Assembly (NCBI GenBank): GCA_000827205.1 | Contig: KN832587.1 | Span: 9,882-50,089 of the forward strand | Source: Plicaturopsis crispa FD-325 SS-3 | Lineage: Eukaryota; Basidiomycota; Agaricomycetes; Amylocorticiales; Amylocorticiaceae | Direction of reading: 5' to 3' | DNA length: 40,208 bases | In this document: piece after piece, positions 22,822-34,515 of the stretch | How the letters are laid out: every line of letters begins with the position of its first letter | Position numbering within the stretch: the first letter of the stretch is position 1 | Program-made: the position numbers and the translations under genes | The notes under the pieces: model-generated | Database searches by the model: none | Told to the model about the DNA's origin: nothing | The model's input: only the letters and a program-made list of their open reading frames with translations

Positions 22822-25800
22822 ATGGACGATGCATCTAACCTCGAGGCTTTGGCCAATATGCTCACGGAACTGTCCCAAAACCCATACGACATATCTCTGC
22901 ATGCCGAGCACATTCGGTTGTCCAAGCTTGCAAACGACGATGTACAGCTCCAGTCCGCATTAGAATTGGCGACAAACTACTTGGCGGCCATCGACGATGT
23001 ATGGATTCCCCTTATAGAGGCGAAACAACGGGTCGTAGAAGATGCCACCGAGCTTTTGGGTCTCTATGAAAAGGCAGAATCAGATTACCTGTGTATGTAC
23101 TTTCGAACTGCTTAGTACACTCCGGTGTTGATCTCCCATTGCAGCTATACCTATCCTTCGGCACCATCTCGTGTTCCTAGTGGAGAAACACGCTCAGTTT
23201 CAAATCTCAAAGAGGCCTACTGACCCGGGAGACCTCTTTTCGACGCAATGGACGCACAATGCCATATCTTCTGTCGTTGCGAAAGGTTCTCGCCATCTAA
23301 CAGAGGTATTTATGGGTGCTATGTCCAAAGAGTGTGCATTCAACGTCAAATTATAGAGTCAAATATTATGGGACATGCAACGCGAATGGGAATTTGAAAT
23401 TCTAGAAGCAACACCTGAGTCTGAGAGGTGAGCTGCGCGTATCTATGTATTGCTACCAATTGCTAAATCAAACAAGGGCTCTACCAATCCTTAATATTGA
23501 GGAAATGCATCTTCGGCGACTGGAGCAGCCTCATTCAAGTAATTACATCTCGCCACCAGGTCTATTCCATGTGCTGACTATGTTTGCAGCCCTCGATGAC
23601 ACTTTCCAGTCTTACTCGACATTCACCTCCAATTACAAGCCACCGCAGGAGTACGAAAGCCTTCTTGTAGCAGCCTCAAAAATTCGGGCCAAAGCCGTCA
23701 AGTCGTATGAACGCCGTGAAGCAAACGAGAATGCTCTAGTGAGTGTAGTGGCGTCCTTCATAGCACTTCGCACTACGGTATTGATGCATGACATGCAGGT
23801 CCGCGAAAAGAATTCCCTTGCCATATTTGCACAGTACACTGCAGTAGAACGAAGAGCGAGATATCCCGACTTGTTTGTCCTGAGTGGCGCATTCGAGCGT
23901 GCAATAGCAGAGGCAGCAAAACAAAGCTTCCAAGGCGATGTCAGTGCAGAATCTGCCCTTCGGTCATTTTGGATCAGCTACCTTGACGCATTGGTAAGTC
24001 AGCTCAATGCCTACTTTCCGCGACATGTCCTTATTAATCTGAAGAGAATCAATGATGCGGACGAGGATACTGAATTAGATGCTTTGCGTCGTGCCGTTCG
24101 CAGTGTGCCAGGATCGGGGGAAGTTTGGGCCCGATTCATGCGCTACCTAGTCAGTATTTCCACTCATACGATCGTGCCGTAGCCTCTAATGCGATCTACA
24201 GGAGCGGTCTGCGGACCCTGAAGTTCTTTATCCTGCAGATCGAGAGACTGTCGCTGGTGAGCTATATAATTTTACTCACCGTGTAGTCTGTACGTTCTGA
24301 CTTCACCACCCAAGGTACATTCGACCACGCTCTAAGCACAAATCTTGTTCAAAAAGATGTCGAACAAATAGTTCCCTTGTTTCTTGCACGCGCTGGATAC
24401 GAGAAACGCGTCATCGAATCTGGTAAAGGAGGTTTGTCTTCAACAATAATCTGGGCAACTTCTTTCGTCTGATTGTCCTATATGATCAGATGAGATGGCG
24501 TTCTCGACATTGGTCAAGGTACTAGAACAAGGCATCGAGTTAGTACGTCAAACGTCGCCTACAGGGGACCCGCGTCTACGGCTTGAAAAATACCTCACCG
24601 AAATAGTGGGTTCTGGTCGTCGCGTTTTATCCTCTCGCGCTGAAGCTGCATCCCTTCCCCGTAGTACATCCGTCTCGCCAATATGCCCGAGAATGCTGTG
24701 CAAGTGTGGCAGATCACTGCCAAAGTCAATAAGACAAGCTATCTGGTATGGATATCATATACAGAGGCATTAATGTACGTACCGTCCTCCTTTCATTCCG
24801 AGGTGCGAAGCGAAATAATTGACATTGCAGAAAACAAGACCAACATGCACAAGCACGCAACGTCTTCAGTGATATTGCGACGAGAAACATGGACTGGCCG
24901 GAGGCAATTTGGGAGGCTTGGATCGCCTTTGAGAATCTCTACGGGTCTGTCGACGAATTGGAAGCCTGCATGGACAAGGTAGAGAAAGCCCAAACCCAGG
25001 TCAATCATCGTCGCGCGAAGGTTAGCTCTTGCACATCATCGTCATTGCACATTTTTCAGCGCTGACTTGTTCCGGGACGTCTTCAGGAAGCGGAGAAGGC
25101 GCAATATGAAGCTATGCAGCTGGTTGCTGAACAGCAGGCTGCGTACGCCCCTGTTACAGATGTGGCGCAAGGTAGCTCTGGCGCGACGGATGTTTCTATG
25201 GACGTCGATGCACCTGAGGTCGGGAGCAGTGGTACGAAACGGAAAGCCGAGCAACCAGCCCAAGATGAAGGCGGCAAAAGAGCACGAACGGGTACGCCAT
25301 CGCATCGCTTTTACACAAAGTAACTCAGATCTGATTATTCTTGAAGAGCAAAAGCAAGCGCCTCCGTTGAAACGGTATGCTGTTCATAATCCTTTGGGAA
25401 AGTGTAGCCCAAGCTCAACGATTTCTTAGGGATCGCGAGAACAGCACTGTGTTCGTTGCAGACATCCCAGCCGGTGTGACAGAGCAGGAACTCACGGCGC
25501 TCTTCAAAGACGTGCGTTTGTTGATGTATGCGAAAGGCACACTAACGTATCATTATTGTAGTGCGGAAAAGTCCGAGAAGTCAAGATCACGCAACTTCCA
25601 AATAATCTTGTCGCTACCGTTGAATTTTTCGAACGAGTACGTGCCCAATAGCGTTGTGGCATCATCGGCACCCATCTGATCATCGTGGTTAATAGGATAG
25701 CGTTCCGGCAGCCCTGACAAAGGACAAGAAACGCATCCGAGACCAAGAAATAGCGGTTCATCTGGCGTGGAAGTCCACACTCTATGTGGCCAATTTCCCT

Positions 25801-27113
25801 GAGTCATCGGACGATGCATCTATGCGATCGTTGTTCGGAAAGGTGAGTCCCCCTTCCGGAGCAGCCGTATGCGTGCTCATTTGCCACCTAGTACGGTATC
25901 ATCTTCGATGTTCGTTGGCCAAGCAAGAAGTTCAAGAATACGAGGCGATTTTGTTACGTGCAATTCACATCACCGGTGGGTCCTCTGCTTTACTAGTGGA
26001 GTCAACCACGCTGACAAACTCAAAGTCGGCTGCTGAGCATGCACTCGAGCTCCATAGCCGCGAGTTAGAGCCAGGGCACCCTATGAATGTCTATGTCTCG
26101 AATCCAGAGCGGAGAAAGGAGCGGTCTGATGCCGATGCCAACGAAAGAGAAATATATGTGGCGGGTCTGAGCAAATTCACTACAAAACCTGATCTGGAAA
26201 GGCTGTTCAAGACGGTATGGAAGACACTGTTGTAGTCCTCTGGTATATCTCTGACGTTTTCCCTGTTCACAGTACGGGGCGGTCAAAGAAGTACGGATGG
26301 CTACAGAGCTGGATGGAAACTCTAAGGGATTTGCATTTGTCGAGTTCGAGCAAGAAGTATGTTTTTCGTTTGTCTCGCCGCTGTATCTAAATTTTGCCTA
26401 TTGTAGAAAGACGCGCAAGCAGCGTTGGGTGCCAACAATTACGAACTCAAAAAGCGGCGCATAGCAGTCACGCTCGCTGATTCTCGTGTTCGTGCTCGTA
26501 ACAGGTATGTATTGATTGTTATAGCTTTCACAGGGGTACCCACTTATTTACACTGAATACTGCAGGAATCTATTCTCTGATAGCGGTCTTGGTCGCAAGG
26601 CCGAAACCAAAATTCGGTCGGTACGATGCCGGAACCTGCCTCCGGGAACGCAGGAAGGCCTGCTGCAACAAGTTCTCGAGAAGCATGCGCTGGTCAAGCG
26701 GGTGGAAGTTTTCGTCGACCAGAGGGAAGCAGTCGTGGAACTAGAGAATCCTGCTGTTCGTCTGATTACTTCATTTTTTATCCGCCGGCCCATTGATTTT
26801 TTTGCAGGAGGCTGGAAAGCTTTTACTCCGCTCCGAGCCCATCGTTTTCGGCGAGAACACGCTGACGTTTTCAGAAGAAGGTCGTGACGGTCCCTCTGGT
26901 TCTCGTCCTGCTGCCCCGCCTCCAAAGACAGGAGGGCTTTTTGTGCCCCGAGCTGCTGTTTCTAGGCCACGGGCTGGTTTGGGTCACTCCAAGAAACTCG
27001 GAAGTGGTATCAATGCCCAGCATGCTGTCCCTGGACCCTCAAATGGGCAGCCCTCACAACCGAAGCAAGGAAAGGCCCAAGACGACTTTAGAAAGATGCT
27101 AGGAGGCTCTTGA
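22822..27113 (+). CDS. prp24: U4/U6 snRNA recycling factor Prp24/SART3
   Basis: Nuclear splicing factor that re-anneals U4 and U6 snRNAs. About 23 exons fit in phase and give about 1029 residues. Exons run 22822-23092, 23145-23305, 23357-23427, 23477-23538, 23590-23738, 23799-23993, 24045-24149, 24202-24256, 24315-24431, 24490-24605, 24665-24774, 24831-25020, 25087-25291, 25347-25374, 25430-25511, 25562-25636, 25696-25842, 25892-25975, 26026-26214, 26273-26356, 26407-26504, 26566-26755 and 26808-27113. The N-terminal 530 residues are helical HAT repeats (WEAWIAFENLYG). A KRKAEQP basic patch follows, then four RRMs (TVFVADIPAG, TLYVANFPES, EIYVAGLSKF with KGFAFVEFEQ, and a divergent fourth). 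The protein ends in DDFRKMLGGS, the Lsm2-8-binding tail of this family. The intron at 23739-23798 is 60 bp and in frame, so it could be retained. The exon 9 end (24422 or 24431) is uncertain. Confidence 0.94.
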
Positions 27114-27911
27114 AGGACGCTTGCCGACCTCGCATATTGGATTCGTTCGGTCGCCGATCCACTCCCATGTCCTCACATGTAGTAAGTCTTGACCAGACTC
27201 GGAGGCCGTGGATGGCTTTTCTCTGCTATCAATGTTTATCCCCTGTGACACCTCGTGGGGTCCCCGTGTGGGCAACAAACCCCTTTACAGTCTCGCAACA
27301 TGCTCGTTGATCCCATATTGAAAAATTGGCCATGATGACGATTGTAAATTCTGACCGCCTGACGCCTCACCGAGTGATTCCTCCTTGCCAATTCCACTTC
27401 CGTAAGTTTCACACCGCAACCGCCCTGCTCATCTTATCATACGATTCGCATGCGTAGTATTACGGATCGGTTGGGTATGTCTACATCCTTTATATCACAA
27501 GTGTACTGACGATGATAATCTGTTTAAGAGCAATATATTTCGGCCGTTGGTGGCGTGCTCAGCCTAATGTAGCGTACCTCGATGGCGTGAAGTGTCGTCT
27601 TCCAAGGCCACTCGTATAGCGTAGAAGTCAAATAGCTCACGCCGACAGTCAATATCGAAAATACAAGCCTCGTCTAAGTTCTCTGTCTCCCACAAGTACT
27701 CCCAATGAGCGTTGTTGTGTCTGAAGGTATGTAATCTCTTTCCCCCAAAGGCGGCGTCTCTCACCTATTTCTATTCGCGCTAGATCCGCCTTCAGGTCAG
27801 GATTCATTGGACCTACGCCATTTTGTACGGCGGCCTATTCCTTTGTAAATGTCTCCATCGCAGGCATGTCGGGACACTCTCGCTGACTCTGTGTTTGACC
27901 TTCTATTACAG
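27114..27911. other. Spacer with possible remains of the TenA gene 5' part
   Basis: No gene is supported in these 800 bp. The segment just before the TenA exon is open from 27783, but it has no ATG. The core of a repeat found near 30 kb (GCCGTTGGTGGCG) occurs at 27544-27556. Confidence 0.4.
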
Positions 27912-28712
27912 GCCCACCAAAGAAGTACCCCGGCCCTTTACACAATACCTCCTCGACTATGCGCCCGATACATGGCGTCAATATATTCACCACCCATTCA
28001 TCACCCGTCTGGCACGCGGTGATCTCCCGCTCAAGTCCTTCCTACACTTCATAACTCAAGACTATCATTATCTTAAACATTATGCGCGCGTATTCGCATT
28101 GGGTGTATACAAGTCGGACACAATCCAACAAATTACTGCTAATACGGAGATGATATCTAGCACTCTCGAAGAGACCGCATTGCACGTAAAGGTGGGTGCA
28201 TTTCTTGAATGACATGAGTCGCAAGCTCATTTTGACTCGCCAGTATTGTGAAACCCACGGCATCTCCTTACAGCAGTTGCTCTCAACTCCTGAAAGTCTT
28301 GCCAACGTAGCCTATTCACGCTGGCTCATCGACACCGGCCTCCGCGGTGACAGTTTGGACTTGCAAGTGGCGACTACCCCTTGCCTCATTGGCTACGGGC
28401 TGATAGGGGCAAGGTTGCTCGTGGCTACGGAGGGCGTCGACAAGAGCGAGCAGAACCCTTACTGGAGCTGGATCGCTCAATATGGAAATCCCAAGTTCCA
28501 AGCGGCGGTTCAGACTGGCACAGGTACGACTGATAGAATGTTATTCGGCGAGCGCTCTAAATATCAAGTTCCTCGCAGATACACTAGAGACTCTTGCTTT
28601 GGATTCGTCGCTGTCGGCAGCTAGGCTTCAGCATGTCGTACAAATATTCGTACGAGCCGTCGAGCTAGAAATCGCGTTCTGGGATGAGGCGATGGCCGCT
28701 AATGACAAGTGA
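27912..28712 (+). CDS. TenA/thiaminase-II-like protein, 5' end unresolved
   Basis: TenA enzymes hydrolyse aminopyrimidines in thiamine salvage. In fungi the domain usually forms the C-terminal half of a THI20-type protein behind an HMP(-P) kinase. Exons 27912-28191, 28244-28523 and 28579-28712 fit in phase and encode a full TenA domain of about 230 residues: FTQYLLDYAPDTWRQYIHHPF, FLHFITQDYHYLKHYARVFAL, the active-site cysteine block TTPCLIGYGLIG, YWSWIAQYG and a C-terminal LEIAFWDEAM with the late glutamate. No kinase domain can be found upstream, where only 800 bp separate it from prp24, and no ATG precedes the first exon in frame. It is either a stand-alone TenA gene with a small missed first exon, or a kinase-less relic whose TenA half is still intact. 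Confidence 0.75.
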
Positions 28713-29988
28713 TTTCTATCCGTGCCACCGTCGTATCCGACGATTCGCTTCTCTCTGACGGCGAGCCTGGGATACGCATGCCCCTACATAACTAGGGGCC
28801 GTCGCGTTCGCGCCAGCATAAACCTTGCTTGGAATAAGGCAATCTTACATTGTCCAAATTACGAGGACCAGGATTGCTATGAGCATATATTGCTAATTTC
28901 ATGATGTGGTCTACATCCGAAGTACACACATGTTCCAGGTTTTCGAGCCTGTATATGTTAGCCATGTCTAATATAGTTCTGATACCCCGACTGTGCTGTC
29001 TAGACATGCCTCTGTTTACGCCCGGCCGCGCTCAGGTGAAGAGATATAGCGGGCCGCAGAACCTGTACTGGGTCAAATGCATCGTGTTGGCATGATATAC
29101 GTCACTGGCATGGGCCCCCACCGCGCGCGTGTACCTAGAATCCAACTGTCAACGAGGATGCCAGCTGGAATATGATATAGGACCACGCACGCAGATGGAG
29201 ACACGATACTGTATACCGAATGATATTACTTACTGTTTGCGAACACGCTTGCAAACTTAACACTACTCACTCCAGGGAAGAAACTGTGCAGTATCCTGAT
29301 ACAGTAGTACCCCGGGAACGCCGCCGCGCACGGACTAATATGGATTCGTCAGCGTTGTCTGGTTGTGCTGGTACCCCGATCAATATTTGGAGTGCTTCAA
29401 GGCCGCCGGTGTCAGGCGCGACGGGTGCGGCACAGCAAGAAGGGACGTTGGCAGTCGCTTGAAGACATCGGCACCGGGTTGAACGTTGAGGACTTGAAAG
29501 GGTCGGCGCTCCGACAGACACAATAATGAGGCGGCAAGTGAGAACGCCTCCATTGAAGCGTGAAGTCGGTGGGCGTAGATCTGAGGGGCTAGCGCTCCGA
29601 AGTGATTTCGACCATTGTCGTCCTTGTCAGGTTAGAGTATATGGAAGCGGCCGTCGCGCGCGTACCTAAAGTCCAACATTCAGCGGCGAGGACTTCTGCA
29701 GGGAGACGGTACAAGCCAACGTACCCTGCATAATGTGTGGCTTACAGCTCGCAAGCGCGTTTATACCTAGCACGGCGCTTGTGGACGCACATCCGTCGGA
29801 GTGACGACTCCTACTTAGCGGGACCCGCATGCTTGTTCAAAAGCTGGCAGGTTAGCTGAGGACATCATGGACTACAAAATAGAACGCGAACGGACGGATC
29901 GAGTCCTCGGTCTCTGGTCAGTGGTTAGTCCTGAGCCGCCTGCTGTTGTTTCGACTTACCTGGCGTTTCGCTCGCGTCTGAGGGGCGA
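28713..29988. other. Gene-poor region with decayed repeats
   Basis: No gene is recognised in about 1.3 kb. A diverged direct repeat of roughly 45 bp is seen at about 29118-29165 and 29649-29695 (shared CGCGCGCGT and TCCAAC words). The minus-strand open stretch at 29267-29521 lacks an ATG and any motif. Confidence 0.4.
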
Positions 29989-30154
29989 TTTGTACATATT
30001 TGTTATCGTCCCGTTGGTGGCGCAGAAACGAATATCGACTCTACAGGTAGGTGAAGTGTTTGTACATATTTGTTATTGGCAGGTTGGTGGCGCTAACGTC
30101 CCTACGTGCAGGTGTGTTGTTTACAACTATTTGTTTTTGGCCCGTTGGTGGCGC
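29989..30154 (+). repeat. Three-copy 35-bp direct repeat
   Basis: Units of exactly 35 bp lie at 29989-30023, 30059-30093 and 30120-30154. Each opens with TTTGTACATATTTGTT or a close variant and ends with GTTGGTGGCGC. Units 1 and 2 match at 31 of 35 positions and unit 3 is more diverged. The unit starts are 70 and 61 bp apart, with unrelated spacers. A core copy also occurs at 27544-27556. The origin is unknown. Confidence 0.7.
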
Positions 30155-30175
30155 GCGGAATGGGTTGCAGGAATA

Positions 30176-30448
30176 CTGTATAGATTCGACCTTAGGTTCG
30201 TCGATTTTTTTTGTGACCTGGGTCACGCTAAGTTCGGAGGTTCATTCGGCACTTTGGGCTGTGACCGAGGTTCATTTGGACCCTAATTTCGCCTAAAATG
30301 GCAATTTTATTTAACAAATATTTAATATTTAATACATTTGGTCACAAATCCAGTTCGCGGCCCAAGTTTTGGTGGGACAGTCACGCGAAATAGGTTCAGT
30401 TCGGGACCCTTCGTGACGCGTGACGAACTTGAGGTCGAATCTATACAG
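30176..30448. mobile_element. MITE, 273 bp, TA-flanked (Tc1/mariner-like)
   Basis: The terminal inverted repeats are 27 bp (30176-30202 and 30422-30448) and begin CTGTATAGATTCGACCT; 25 of 27 positions match. TA dinucleotides at 30174-30175 and 30449-30450 are the expected target duplication of Tc1/mariner-type elements. The centre is AT-rich (near 30303-30340) and there is no coding sequence. The high match of the two ends suggests a fairly recent insertion. Confidence 0.82.
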
Positions 30449-30625
30449 TAATATAGACAGTGGAAAGACCTTGTCAAGCAAGGTGATGCACCGTCTTTCC
30501 CAGGTGTTTCAAGTCTTTGACTGGCCCATCCACTGGGCCTATTGCACAGAAGCTCGAGAGCTGAATACGATTCTGGTTTACGACGTTCAATGACGCTGCT
30601 AATCTACATTACTTTGATGTATATA

Positions 30626-32952
30626 CTAAGAATGAACAGGCTTGACCCTGAGAGGTACCCCGTATATGCCCCTCGAGGAATCCTGTGCTCTGATCATGAT
30701 TTGTGCCGGCGAGACGATATCCAAGGGTAAGCCTGAATCGTCTATAGGTTCGAATCGGAATGAAGACACGATCTCGGACAGGATGACGCGCATCTCTGCT
30801 ATGGCTAGATGTTGTGCAGGAGTTATTAGGCCCTGCTCAGCGAAACGACACAAAGCACATACCAAAACGCATGCCAAGACACGCTCGCGGGCCGCTGATG
30901 AACGTGAATATATGGTGGTAACCAGCAGGCAGGCTCTTGACGGTGTCGGGAATGCCACCCGGTTCCAGCCAGCGCTCGGGGCGGAACATAGCTGCATCCC
31001 TACCCCAAGCAGACTGGAGAGTATTGATGGCGGCGATAGGGAACACGATATCCTAAACCTCGGGATGAGCGGTGGCCCTAGTTCGATTTCGTGAGAGGTA
31101 CATACCGTGCCCGCAGGTATAGTGACCGTTCCCAAAGAAGTCGAGACGGGGATCACCATCTCTTTCTCGGCCTAGAAAATATTGGGCGGTTAATTACCGT
31201 AGCCTTGCAGTACAAAAGAGAAGACCCTACTGTTCTTATGATGCGGATGTTGGCGGGATATACTGTACGAGAACGGGGAATCAGTACCGAGATCGACTTT
31301 GAGAATGGTGTTCACGAACATCGAAGGACTTCCTTGACGACCGCATCCAGAAGAGGCACCCGGTCACCAGATTGAAGTTCCTCGAACGAAGGATGGGTGC
31401 CGTCACCGTTTATCTCGTCCCGTACACGCTGCTGGAGAGACGAGTTCCGCGAGAGCTCGTAAAGAACTAAGGATAAGGTGATGCCCGTGGTTTCGTGGCC
31501 GGCTGTGATCATGGTCGCGAAATTGTCGATAATCTCAGCATCAGTCAGGCCATTGCCTTTCTTTCGCTCTTTGACTGTTACATACTTGTTAGCGTCGGGA
31601 TCTCGCCCTTATAAGGATAAGGTTCGCTTACGGATGATAGAGAGTACGCTTTTGTCGTCTTTGGCTTCTGACTGCTCAGCATTGGCCAGGATCTTGGCCG
31701 CCACCGCGTCAATCGATGCCTTCGATGCTCGCTGGGAGCGGATAGCTTTCAATGGGGCATAGTTGAAGAAGAACGGAAAGGATTTTGCTAGATTGAGGCT
31801 CTAAGAAAATCGATATTAGAGACGCGGAGGACGTGAAAGCTGTATGTACTCACGAGGAACATGTTGAAGCTCGGGGGTGCGCCAAATGCTTTTGACAACC
31901 CGTGCGTGATCGAGGATGATTCTTTAGTAGCTGAAATGACAGCTTGGAAGCGGTGCTGGAAGCCTGCAACACCAATCACGTCAAGGCTAGAGTGAAGAGA
32001 CTATAAGCTCCTTGGTCGCGAGAACTGTTTATGTGCACATACGCAGCTCGAGACATCCAGTCCCCAACATTTAGGACGATCTCCTTGGATGAAGAGCTCG
32101 CCGCCAAATCATGCCAGGCCGATTTGAGCTAAACGCCGGATATGCATAAGCGACGAAGTAAGATGCTCGAGCAATCGCCGCTTACATCGCTTGCAGCTTG
32201 ATAGAACGCCGGAGACATCTGGTTCGTGGCAGGATTCCTACGTTGAATTAATTTAGAGGAGAACAGACTGATGACGGCGAGAATGGCTCACGTGAAAGCG
32301 GGACTGAGCAAGCGCCTCTGCTTTTTATGATCGTCGCCTGCAATGGTATGGTGTTCATAGAAGAGTATATGCACGAGGTCAACTTGCGCACCTTCGGCCC
32401 AGATGACACCTTTTCCAAGCATGCGCTGATTCGTCTGTCGATTGAACGGAGGCTTGTGGAAAGCATAGGCGTCAGGCCCATCCGTCAGAATGGCTTTGAT
32501 CGCGACTGGGTCTGCGACTAAGAGCGTGTTCCCATTCTGTGTGGCGACTCGCCTCTGTCAGATGCATTCTTGCAATTTCTTAAGGACCACTCACGAAAAA
32601 CGCATTGCGGTATTTGACGATAGGCCCGTACTGTGCTATCCATCTGTTCCACAGCTCTCCTGCAGGCGCGTTGTAGATCTGCCATTCTGAGCAATACCAA
32701 TTTGATAGTTAGGATGTTTGTACGGATTCTTCAAGTCGCGCAGGAGAAGCTACCATTTCCAAATAACCAACTTGCGGAACGCTGTGAGGTGATCAGAAAC
32801 AAACATACGCGCGAAGAAAGTTAACTCACTGGACCAGGTACAGCGCTCAGTACATTGTTCCGCTGGTATATGCGCCATATGGTTGCGGCCGCGAGGAAGA
32901 CCACTCCAAGAAGCAGAAGGTCGCGCTGAGGGATGTCAAACTGGTCAAACAT
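30626..32952 (-). CDS. Cytochrome P450, second gene
   Basis: This is a membrane-anchored monooxygenase of 531 residues. Fourteen exons fit in phase: 32952-32830, 32781-32754, 32686-32595, 32536-32392, 32337-32292, 32237-32186, 32128-32043, 31986-31854, 31800-31632, 31574-31320, 31262-31231, 31171-31106, 31052-30863 and 30804-30626. The N-terminal segment LLLLGVVFLAAATIW is the anchor, and VPGPRSASWLFGN the hinge. The I-helix motif is TAGHETTG (316-321), the K-helix KEVLRLYP, the PERF-like block FRPERWLEPGG, and the haem loop FISGPRACLG with ligand C467. All catalytic signatures are intact. It belongs to a different clan from the P450 at 16.9 kb (AGHETT, closer to the CYP4-like fungal families). 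The substrate is unknown. It diverges from a mitochondrial ribosomal gene, not from a metabolic cluster. Confidence 0.93.
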
Positions 32953-33237
32953 CGTGGGTTGCAAGGCTCCAATAACGACCTACCGATTGATAGTCTTAAA
33001 GACAGGTGCAGGTAGCTAATGATGCGAGACATACGCCATTCAATATCGCGAGCACGTACTTATACAATATCGGTGCATTTATTTCGGGCTGAGGATAAAG
33101 AGTACTGGAGAAAATGATGGCCCGCCATCTACAACACCTGCCGCTTTGAGACTACCCTAATGTGGCCAGAATATTTCCACGGTCAATATTTCTGCGTTCA
33201 CGCCACGGCGACGCGAAACTCGACTCGCACAGACGCC

Positions 33238-34402
33238 ATGCTATCCGCACTGCGTTCACCGGGTTCGCGTCCTCTACGGCTGCCTTTACCAGCACATCGT
33301 TGCGCGTATGCTACCCGTGTCTCCCTATACTACCCTTCTAAACCAGCCCAACCACCGCCCCTTCCTAACGACCCGGTCTCGGTCGACCCGAATCATGGAC
33401 TTTACGCCTTCTTCCGCCAGGTAGAAAAACCGAAGAAGACTGAAAAGGGCGAAGATACTGGGGAGAAGGACCTTGTATACGAGACTTTTGAAACCGCCAA
33501 CGACAAGGTGACAGGTAAGCCCTCTGTTCATCGTTTCTCACCCAAAACCATTCCAATCGAAATAATCAGGACGCGCATGGACTGCTGGAGATATTCGACG
33601 CAAGAGTTTCCAGGACCTGCATACGCTGTGGTATGTACTGCTCCGCGAGCGCAACCTTCTCGCCACGCAAGCAGAGGAGCTTCGCAGAATGGGCGTCCCC
33701 GACCTTGGGAGTTTACCTATAGTGGACCGAGGCAAAATGGTGCGCAGCGTCACCCTACTCATTCACCACGTCTCTCATAGTATTATACAGGTCCGCAAAT
33801 CGATGGCTCGTATCAAGTTCGTCTTGAACGAGCGGCGATTAGCCTACGAGGGAGTCCGCGAAAAGTACGAGGAGGAAAAAGCAAAAGTTGTCGCCGTCAA
33901 ACGTCCAGCACAAGCTCAGTCCCCCACCCTCGACAAGACGAAATACAACCAGCCTGGCTGGGTCATGGACGAGGAAGCTCTTCGGCGCGTCGTGCGGTTT
34001 GCTGACCAGATAGAGGATCGGGAAAAGCGGCTGAAGCAACTGCTCAAGTTGTGTCACGAGCGCGAATGGGTGAGTGGACGCCGGGTGCGGGAGTTGACGC
34101 AGAGGAAGCCGTCGCGGGAGATGACATGGCTATGGGAACTGTCGGTAGAGAACTCCAAGAAGAAGTCGATGGCGGTGAAGGCGGAAAACCGTGCACGGGT
34201 ACGGGAGGGGAAGAAACCGGCCAAGGGCCTCACTGCGAAGAGGCAGCTCGCTCGGAGAGGAAAGGCAAAGACCCTTGCCCCGAAGCGCAAGGCATTGCCG
34301 ATGCCTAGCGTTGGGGAGCACGCCGCCAATAAAGCCGTCGCCGGATTCTTCCCCACACCCACACCCACTCCCTCTTCCAACCACCCATCGCCACCTATTT
34401 AA
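33238..34402 (+). CDS. MRPL4: Mitochondrial large-subunit ribosomal protein uL29m (MRP-L47/MRPL4)
   Basis: Structural protein of the mitochondrial large ribosomal subunit, 352 residues in three exons: 33238-33514, 33570-33739 and 33791-34402. The family signature [20 protein letters not shown] then [14 protein letters not shown] lies at about 93-127, with [15 protein letters not shown] at the next exon. The start chosen opens an arginine-rich, acid-poor presequence ([20 protein letters not shown]). An in-frame ATG at 33160 would add 26 residues. The C-terminal extension is long, basic ([20 protein letters not shown]) and ends in a Pro/Thr tail. It starts 285 bp from the divergent P450 start, and its stop is 113 bp from the convergent Sdh6 gene. 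Confidence 0.92.
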
Positions 34403-34515
34403 TACTGATAGTTCACACCATTAGCCTGTCGCACATCTCTCCCCTAACACATATCTTCATAGCATTTACAACTTTCGCTCGTTACCCGTGCATAATCAGT
34501 TGTGATTTTCATATG

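Noticed and set aside
27333-27420. Remnant of the HMP kinase N-terminus (MMTIVNSD)
   Set aside because: Only about six residues resemble the kinase start, and the following sequence does not continue the family pattern.
29867-30286. Plus-strand open frame as a coding gene
   Set aside because: It runs through the 35-bp repeats and into the MITE and has no recognisable domain.
30740-30760. GGTTCGAATCG, like a tRNA B box
   Set aside because: It lies inside a P450 exon, and no matching A box or acceptor stem surrounds it.
34051-34424. Alternative frames over the uL29m C-terminus
   Set aside because: They are shadows of the basic, GC-rich third exon of the ribosomal protein gene.
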